Source: Lachnospiraceae bacterium
Lineage (GTDB): Bacteria; Bacillota; Clostridia; Lachnospirales; Lachnospiraceae
DNA length: 35,263 bases
Reading direction: 5' to 3'
NCBI GenBank assembly: GCA_017623815.1
Contig: JAGAOK010000110.1
Coordinates: forward strand, 1-35,263
The translations under genes and the position numbers were made by a program. Positions 30,944 to 35,263 of this stretch are shown in pieces. Below the pieces are notes generated by a model. It had not been told where the DNA came from, did no database searches, and saw only the letters and a list, made by a program, of their open reading frames with translations. Positions within the stretch are counted from its first letter, which is position 1, and each line of letters begins with the position of its first letter.

Positions 30944-32443
30944 ATGAAAAAATATGTTACACATTTTTTATTTGCATTTACGGCTGCGATGATGTTGCTT
31001 GCAACAAACGCATATGCCGAGGAAACACAGGAGTATGTACACACCTGTAATGCAGGGTATCTTTATGGGGCAGAAGGTGGCATGATTATAGAACACTGTA
31101 TGCGTATGACCGAGGGCTGCGATCATGAGGCGATTGCGGTTATTGAGTATCCTCCGTTTAGTTATACGGAGACCGGCGAGGCAAGCTTTCCATATGACGG
31201 AAAGGAAAAAAACGGTGCTTCGGTACGTGTTGATGAATATTGGCAGGGAGACCTTCCGGTGATTACTTATGAAGATAATGTTAACGCAGGAGTTGCCAGG
31301 GCCTATGCTACAATGACAAGCACAGACGGCAGAGTTGCCCGTGCCGTGTATATGTTTTTTATCAGGGAAGTCGGGTTGACGCTGGATAGTATAACAGCTC
31401 AGGGAAAAGTATATGACGGAACGGATAAGGTGAATATAACCAATATTGATTTTTCGGGCGTTTTGGATTCGGATGATGTTTCCGTAGATTACAGCGGATT
31501 ACAAGGGAAATTATCATCTTCAGATGCAGGAACTTATGATGAAATTACAATATCTGTTGTCAATATGAAAGGGGAACAGGGCAGTAATTATGCGTTTACA
31601 CCTGGAACGTATAAATTAGCAACGCCGATTGTAATTTCGAAGGCGGAAAATGCGCCGGGAATGCCGGAATCAACCATGAAAGTTGCATCTTCCTGCAAAA
31701 CAGTCGGTGATGTTTATCTGCCATGGGGCTGGAAATGGTCGGAGGAAGATAAAAATAAGGCTCTTATTGTCGGTGTAGCACAGAGTGCAACAGCGGAATA
31801 TGAAGGAGCAGATAAAAATAATTATGAGACTGTTCAAAAGCAGATTTCTATTACGCGAAGTGAATGTAAACACGCGTGGGATGAAGGAAATATTACGACA
31901 AAACCGACCGTTTTGAAGAAGGGAATAAAAACTTACACATGTACGCAGTGTGAAGCAAAGAAAACGGAAGAGATAGCAGCTCTTAGGGCACCTGCTGTCG
32001 GAAAGAAGCTGGAAAGTGATGATGGTAAGGCAACCTATAAAATCACTAAGTCAGGACGCAAAAACGGAACGGTAGAATATGTGAAACCGACCGATAAAAA
32101 GAAAAGTACGGTTACTGTTCCTGCAATCGTGTATATTGATGGGGTGACCTACAAAGTGACATCCATTGCTGCAAATGCTTTCAGCAAAAATATATATATT
32201 AAGAATTTGACGATTGGAAAGAATGTAAGCAAAATCGGTGTAAACGCATTTTATAAGTGCAAAAACCTGAAGTCCATAAAGATTTCCGCAACAAAACTTA
32301 CAAATAAAAAGGTTGGTTCGAATGCATTTTACGGAATTAAGTCTAAGCCGGTTATTAAAGTGCCGAAGAAGAAATACAATGCGTATAAGAAAATGATGAA
32401 AGCGAAAGGCGTTGGCAAAAAAGCGAAATATAAGAAGTTTTAG
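30944..32443 (+). CDS. Secreted YDG-domain and LRR_5 repeat surface protein
   Basis: A 499-residue exported protein. The signal peptide MKKYVTHFLFAFTAAMMLLA ends at AYA, with cleavage near residue 25. Next is an Ig-like region (about 75-145, with FPYDGKEKNGASVRV and NAGVARAYATM), then a YDG domain (about 147-215: ITAQGKVYDGTDKVNITNI and SDAGTYDEITISV). A short Cys segment follows (CKHAWDEGNITTKPTVLKKG then YTCTQCEAKKT), then LRR_5 repeats (about 405-475: VTSIAANAFSKN, KIGVNAFYKCKNLKSIKI). The very basic Lys-rich C-terminus (KVPKKKYNAYKKMMKAKG) resembles that of the LRR protein at the left edge. There is no LPXTG motif. GGAGGAG within the end of rlmN is its ribosome site, only 2 bp separating the genes. 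A cell-surface adhesive role is likely but unproven. Confidence 0.88.
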   Translation: MKKYVTHFLFAFTAAMMLLATNAYAEETQEYVHTCNAGYLYGAEGGMIIEHCMRMTEGCDHEAIAVIEYPPFSYTETGEASFPYDGKEKNGASVRVDEYWQGDLPVITYEDNVNAGVARAYATMTSTDGRVARAVYMFFIREVGLTLDSITAQGKVYDGTDKVNITNIDFSGVLDSDDVSVDYSGLQGKLSSSDAGTYDEITISVVNMKGEQGSNYAFTPGTYKLATPIVISKAENAPGMPESTMKVASSCKTVGDVYLPWGWKWSEEDKNKALIVGVAQSATAEYEGADKNNYETVQKQISITRSECKHAWDEGNITTKPTVLKKGIKTYTCTQCEAKKTEEIAALRAPAVGKKLESDDGKATYKITKSGRKNGTVEYVKPTDKKKSTVTVPAIVYIDGVTYKVTSIAANAFSKNIYIKNLTIGKNVSKIGVNAFYKCKNLKSIKISATKLTNKKVGSNAFYGIKSKPVIKVPKKKYNAYKKMMKAKGVGKKAKYKKF

Positions 32444-32478
32444 ATACCCGTTGTTAAGAAATACGTGGAGGAGTAACT

Positions 32479-33171
32479 ATGCATTACAATTGCCTCATCG
32501 TGGAAGATGAAGTGGATTTGGCAAAGGCGACAAAAGAATATTTTGAACTTTTCGATGTTTCGTGCGTCCATGTGGAAACGCCGGCGCAGTGCATGGAATT
32601 TTTAAATGAGAATACGGCAGATCTTCTGCTTTTGGATATCAATTTGGCAGATGAAAGCGGATTTTCCTTATGCAAAAAGATACGTGAAACGATGTCGATG
32701 CCGATTCTGTTTGTCAGCGCACGGCAAAGCGATGAGGATGTTTTGGTGGCACTGAATATCGGCGGTGATGATTACATTAAGAAACCGTACAATTTAAGTG
32801 TACTTCTGGCAAAGGTAAAGGCAGTGCTCAAACGTTTAGAGGCGCAGGAGCAGCGCGTCAGGGAGAGCGCGGCGGCAGATGCGTCAGAGGATGTGCTTAC
32901 GCTTCATGAAGAAACGCTCAGCGCTGTGATACGCGGACAGAAGGTGGATCTGAAAGCAAAGGAATTTAAACTTTTGCAGTGTCTGCACGAAAACAAAGGG
33001 ACCATCGTGACAAAGCAAAGGCTTTTTGATGAGGTCTGGGGCGATGCCTTTTTCAGTGATGGAACCTTAAATGTACATATTCGGAGACTACGTGAAAAAA
33101 TAGAAGAAAATCCGGATGAGCCAAAGCTGATAAAAACGATTTGGGGAACCGGTTACATGATGGAGATTTAA
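32479..33171 (+). CDS. OmpR/PhoB-family response regulator
   Basis: A 230-residue DNA-binding regulator. The N-terminal receiver has IVEDEVDLAK, phospho-acceptor D53 (LLLLDINLADESG), the Ser of FVSARQSDED and the Lys of DYIKKPYNL. A linker with many Ala, Glu and Arg (about 118-137) leads to a C-terminal winged helix (KEFKLLQCL, TKQRLFDEVWGDAFFSDGTLNVHIRRLREKI, TIWGTGYMMEI). GGAGGAG precedes ATG 32479. It is followed 3 bp later by a histidine kinase and then an ABC transporter ATPase, the layout of antimicrobial-peptide sensing BceRS-AB-like modules. The probable target is the transporter promoter, where helically phased direct repeats occur. Confidence 0.93.
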   Translation: MHYNCLIVEDEVDLAKATKEYFELFDVSCVHVETPAQCMEFLNENTADLLLLDINLADESGFSLCKKIRETMSMPILFVSARQSDEDVLVALNIGGDDYIKKPYNLSVLLAKVKAVLKRLEAQEQRVRESAAADASEDVLTLHEETLSAVIRGQKVDLKAKEFKLLQCLHENKGTIVTKQRLFDEVWGDAFFSDGTLNVHIRRLREKIEENPDEPKLIKTIWGTGYMMEI

Positions 33172-33174
33172 ACT

Positions 33175-34410
33175 ATGAAATTACGATATCCGGCAGCAGT
33201 ATTTACGGTGCTTATATTGGTAGCCACGGCTTACTTCTGGAAGGCGACGGAAGCAGACGAGCAGGTGGCGGTCGACATGGTCTATTATAACAAAGAGCTA
33301 CAGGAAATTTGCAAAGCGGTCGGAGACGGAAGAGAAAAGAGCGAGATAGAGACTGCATTTGATTGCAGTCTTTATTTTATTGGGGAAGAAAATTACAGGT
33401 CAAATGTCAATGAAGCGATTGTCAATGGCTATGTTGTACTGGATTACGAAGAAGATGAAGTTCCGAAGGGAAAAGTTGTCTGGAGACGTGAAATCAGACA
33501 GACGCAGGAGTGGAAACAGGAGTTTCGAAGGAGCGTACTTTTGACCTGTGTTTTCCTGCTGTTATCCGGTTACCTTTTGCTTATTTTTATTTATCTGCGT
33601 TTTATCAGACCGTTTCATAAATTGGGACGTTTTGCAGGTGAGGTAGCCAAAGGGAACCTTGACCTTCCGCTTCCGATGGAAAAGCATAATTTTTTCGGTG
33701 CGTTTACGGAGAGTTTTGACCTAATGCGCGAGGAACTGAAAAAGGCAAGGGAAAAAGAGTATCAGGCAAATATCAGCAAGAAAGAGCTGGTGGCAGAGCT
33801 TTCGCATGATATAAAAACACCGGTGGCGGCGATCAAGGCAACGTGCGAGGTGATGGAGATAAAGGAAAAGAATCCGGATACGCTCGAAAAAGTAAAGGTG
33901 ATTGAGGCAAAAGCAGATATCATTGACCATCTGATCGGAAATATGTTTCAGGCGACGATGGAAGAACTTCAGATGCTTAAGGTAGAACCGACAGAGGAGA
34001 GCAGTAAGGAAATCCCGGAGATGTTTGAGCAGCTCCGTTTTTACGGGGACATCTGTATGCAGAATGAAATTCCGGAATGTCTTTTGCATATGGATAAGCT
34101 TAGGCTAACCCAGGTAATAGACAATATCGTAAATAACTCTTTTAAATATGCGAAAACGAGAGTGGACGTTTCTTTTGCGGAAAAAGAAAATGGTGTGACT
34201 ATAGAAATCCGTGATACGGGAAGGGGAGTTTCCGAGGAGGAACTTGTGCTGATAACGGAAAAGTATTTCCGCGGAAGCAATGCCAAAGGAGCGACCGGCT
34301 CCGGGCTCGGGCTTTATCTGGCAAGCAGTTTTATGGAGCAGATGCACGGAAGTTTAGAATGCCATAATGATAACGGCTTTGTTGTAACACTGTTTTTGCA
34401 GAAAGTGTAG
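33175..34410 (+). CDS. Sensor histidine kinase, partner of the adjacent response regulator
   Basis: A 411-residue membrane kinase. Membrane helices lie at about 5-22 and 119-142, with a ~95-residue extracytoplasmic loop between them. A HAMP-like segment (about 143-190: RFIRPFHKLGRFAGEVAKGNL) is followed by HisKA with H211 (AELSHDIKTPVAAIK), then HATPase with IDNIVNNSFKYA, IRDTGRGV and GSGLGLYLASSFM. All catalytic boxes are intact. The loop exceeds the very short one of classical BceS kinases, so it may sense a ligand itself rather than only through the transporter. It starts 3 bp after the regulator with only GGAG in the preceding gene, suggesting translational coupling. Confidence 0.93.
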   Translation: MKLRYPAAVFTVLILVATAYFWKATEADEQVAVDMVYYNKELQEICKAVGDGREKSEIETAFDCSLYFIGEENYRSNVNEAIVNGYVVLDYEEDEVPKGKVVWRREIRQTQEWKQEFRRSVLLTCVFLLLSGYLLLIFIYLRFIRPFHKLGRFAGEVAKGNLDLPLPMEKHNFFGAFTESFDLMREELKKAREKEYQANISKKELVAELSHDIKTPVAAIKATCEVMEIKEKNPDTLEKVKVIEAKADIIDHLIGNMFQATMEELQMLKVEPTEESSKEIPEMFEQLRFYGDICMQNEIPECLLHMDKLRLTQVIDNIVNNSFKYAKTRVDVSFAEKENGVTIEIRDTGRGVSEEELVLITEKYFRGSNAKGATGSGLGLYLASSFMEQMHGSLECHNDNGFVVTLFLQKV

Positions 34411-34444
34411 CGCTGGCCGGAGGATGGCTCTTCGCTGTGATATG

Positions 34445-34463
34445 TAAGAAACAGTTAAGAAAC
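34445..34463 (+). promoter_or_regulatory. Direct repeat TAAGAAAC x2 upstream of the ABC transporter (candidate regulator site)
   Basis: TAAGAAAC occurs at 34445-34452 and 34456-34463, 11 bp start to start. A related TAAGAAAG at 34489-34496 is exactly 33 bp further. Phased direct repeats are how OmpR-family regulators bind. They lie about 50-70 bp upstream of the expected transcription start. Confidence 0.5.
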
Positions 34464-34502
34464 GCGCAAGGGATACGAAAAGACTTTGTAAGAAAGAATT
34501 CC

Positions 34503-34508
34503 TATAAT
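34503..34508 (+). promoter_or_regulatory. -10 element of the ABC transporter unit
   Basis: A perfect TATAAT 39 bp before the start codon. No -35 consensus is found at 16-18 bp (AAGACT at 17 bp), which fits a promoter that needs an activator. Confidence 0.6.
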
Positions 34509-34547
34509 GTGAAATATAGAAACCATATTTCAGTTTAGGAGGATACG

Positions 34548-35263
34548 ATGAAAACGATGTTAAAAGCAAAAGATTTGTGCAAAACATTTTCGAACGAGAG
34601 TGTGCAGCAGCATGTACTTAAAAATTTGAACTTAGAAATAGAAGAAGGCGATTTTGTAGTTATTATGGGAAATTCCGGTTCCGGTAAATCGACGCTTCTT
34701 TATGCGCTCAGCGGAATGGACCGCCCGACTCTCGGAAGTGTCAAATATTTCGATGAGGAGATTGCAGGATACAACAACGATAAGCTGGCAGTTTTCCGCC
34801 GCAATCACTGCGGATTTGTATTCCAGCAGAATTTCTTAAATGACACGATGAGTGTACTTGATAACATCATGGTGAGCGGACTGTTAAAGAGCAAGGACAG
34901 AAAAGCCATTGCAAAAAGAGCGAAAGAACTTCTTTTGCAGGTCGGACTTTCCGAGGAAGTATATCATAAGTTCCCGACACAGCTCTCCGGAGGTGAGCAG
35001 CAGAGAGTTGCCATCGTCAGAGCAATTATTAATACACCGGATATTTTATTTGCCGACGAACCGACGGGAGCTCTCAATTCACAAAATACAGAAAACGTAT
35101 TAAACGTTTTATCGCAGCTCAACAAAGCCGGACAGACCATTGTCATGGTAACACATGATATCCGTTCTGCCAGAAGGGGAAATAAAATCATGTACTTACA
35201 GGACGGTGTGATTACCGGCAATCTTCATCTCGGAGAGTACGTAAGTAAAGATAAAGCAAGACA
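34548..35263 (+). CDS. ABC transporter ATP-binding protein (BceA/LolD-type), 3'-truncated by window edge
   Basis: The frame opens at ATG 34548, 7 bp after TTAGGAGGA, and stays open for 238 codons to the end of the window. The translation begins MKTMLKAKDLCKTFSNE. It has Walker A GNSGSGKST (residues 41-49), the Q-loop FVFQQNFL, the signature LSGGEQQRVAI, Walker B ILFADEPTGAL and the H-loop VTHD. The sequence is of the MacB/LolD/BceA class, which pairs with FtsX-like permeases. By position after a response regulator and kinase it is likely a peptide-antibiotic resistance or sensing transporter; the permease would lie just beyond the right edge. The tail after residue ~225 (LGEYVSKDKAR) is typical of the end of such ATPases, so little is missing. 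Confidence 0.93.
   Translation, partial: MKTMLKAKDLCKTFSNESVQQHVLKNLNLEIEEGDFVVIMGNSGSGKSTLLYALSGMDRPTLGSVKYFDEEIAGYNNDKLAVFRRNHCGFVFQQNFLNDTMSVLDNIMVSGLLKSKDRKAIAKRAKELLLQVGLSEEVYHKFPTQLSGGEQQRVAIVRAIINTPDILFADEPTGALNSQNTENVLNVLSQLNKAGQTIVMVTHDIRSARRGNKIMYLQDGVITGNLHLGEYVSKDKAR

Noticed and set aside
1..35263. CRISPR array, tRNA/rRNA, transposase, integrase or attachment sites
   Set aside because: None seen; no regularly spaced repeats, no cloverleaf candidates, and no gene of a mobile-element family.

Overview
The window looks like a chromosomal segment of a Lachnospiraceae-type member of the Clostridia. Indicators are the SCIFF ranthipeptide gene with its radical-SAM maturase, a fused SecDF, a bifunctional long RelA/SpoT homologue (Rel), HemZ, the murE-priA-def-fmt-rsmB-rlmN order, strong GGAGG ribosome sites, clean sigma-A promoters and moderate GC. 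MurE carries the DNPR motif, implying meso-diaminopimelate peptidoglycan. All genes but one are on the + strand. I see no rRNA, tRNA, CRISPR array, insertion sequence or prophage gene.

Layout. (1) 1-1554: the 3' part of an AT-rich BspA-like leucine-rich-repeat surface protein whose reading frame enters from the left edge, then an XRE regulator closed by a terminator. (2) 1626-7040: an HD-like protein, rel, a metallo-beta-lactamase-fold hydrolase and hemZ; rel has a near-consensus promoter and its stop codon lies inside a terminator. (3) 7043-11707: promoter, hisS, aspS, an Sfp-type phosphopantetheinyl transferase and a TcdA-like E1 enzyme. Their convergent neighbour is a small minus-strand Amidase_3 gene. 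(4) 12347-16684: a TIGR04086 membrane protein, scfA (47 aa, absent from ORF lists with a longer cutoff), a strong hairpin, scfB and secDF. (5) 16708-21330: a hybrid histidine kinase with its own promoter and a 5'-UTR hairpin, an Amidase_2 protein with a TTG start, and recJ. (6) 21338-22557: fabV with its own promoter and terminator. (7) 22658-30941: a tightly packed run murE, priA, def, fmt, a membrane zinc peptidase, rsmB and rlmN. (8) 30944-35263: a secreted YDG/LRR_5 protein, an OmpR-type response regulator, its kinase, and an ABC-transporter ATPase that runs off the right edge.

How it fits together. Regions 2-7 are largely housekeeping: stringent response, tRNA charging, translation initiation and formyl-Met processing, rRNA methylation, wall synthesis, protein export and DNA repair. 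Environment-facing genes sit at the two ends and between secDF and recJ: surface LRR proteins, sensor kinases, a BceAB/LolCDE-like transporter and wall amidases.

Points most worth a second look: the scfA/scfB processing hairpin; a SecF half whose conserved proton-pathway aspartate is a serine while the SecD aspartate is kept; a hairpin with an AGGGA loop (CsrA-like) ahead of the hybrid kinase; a perfect 30-bp palindrome inside the phosphopantetheinyl transferase gene; and helically phased TAAGAAAC repeats ahead of the ABC transporter.
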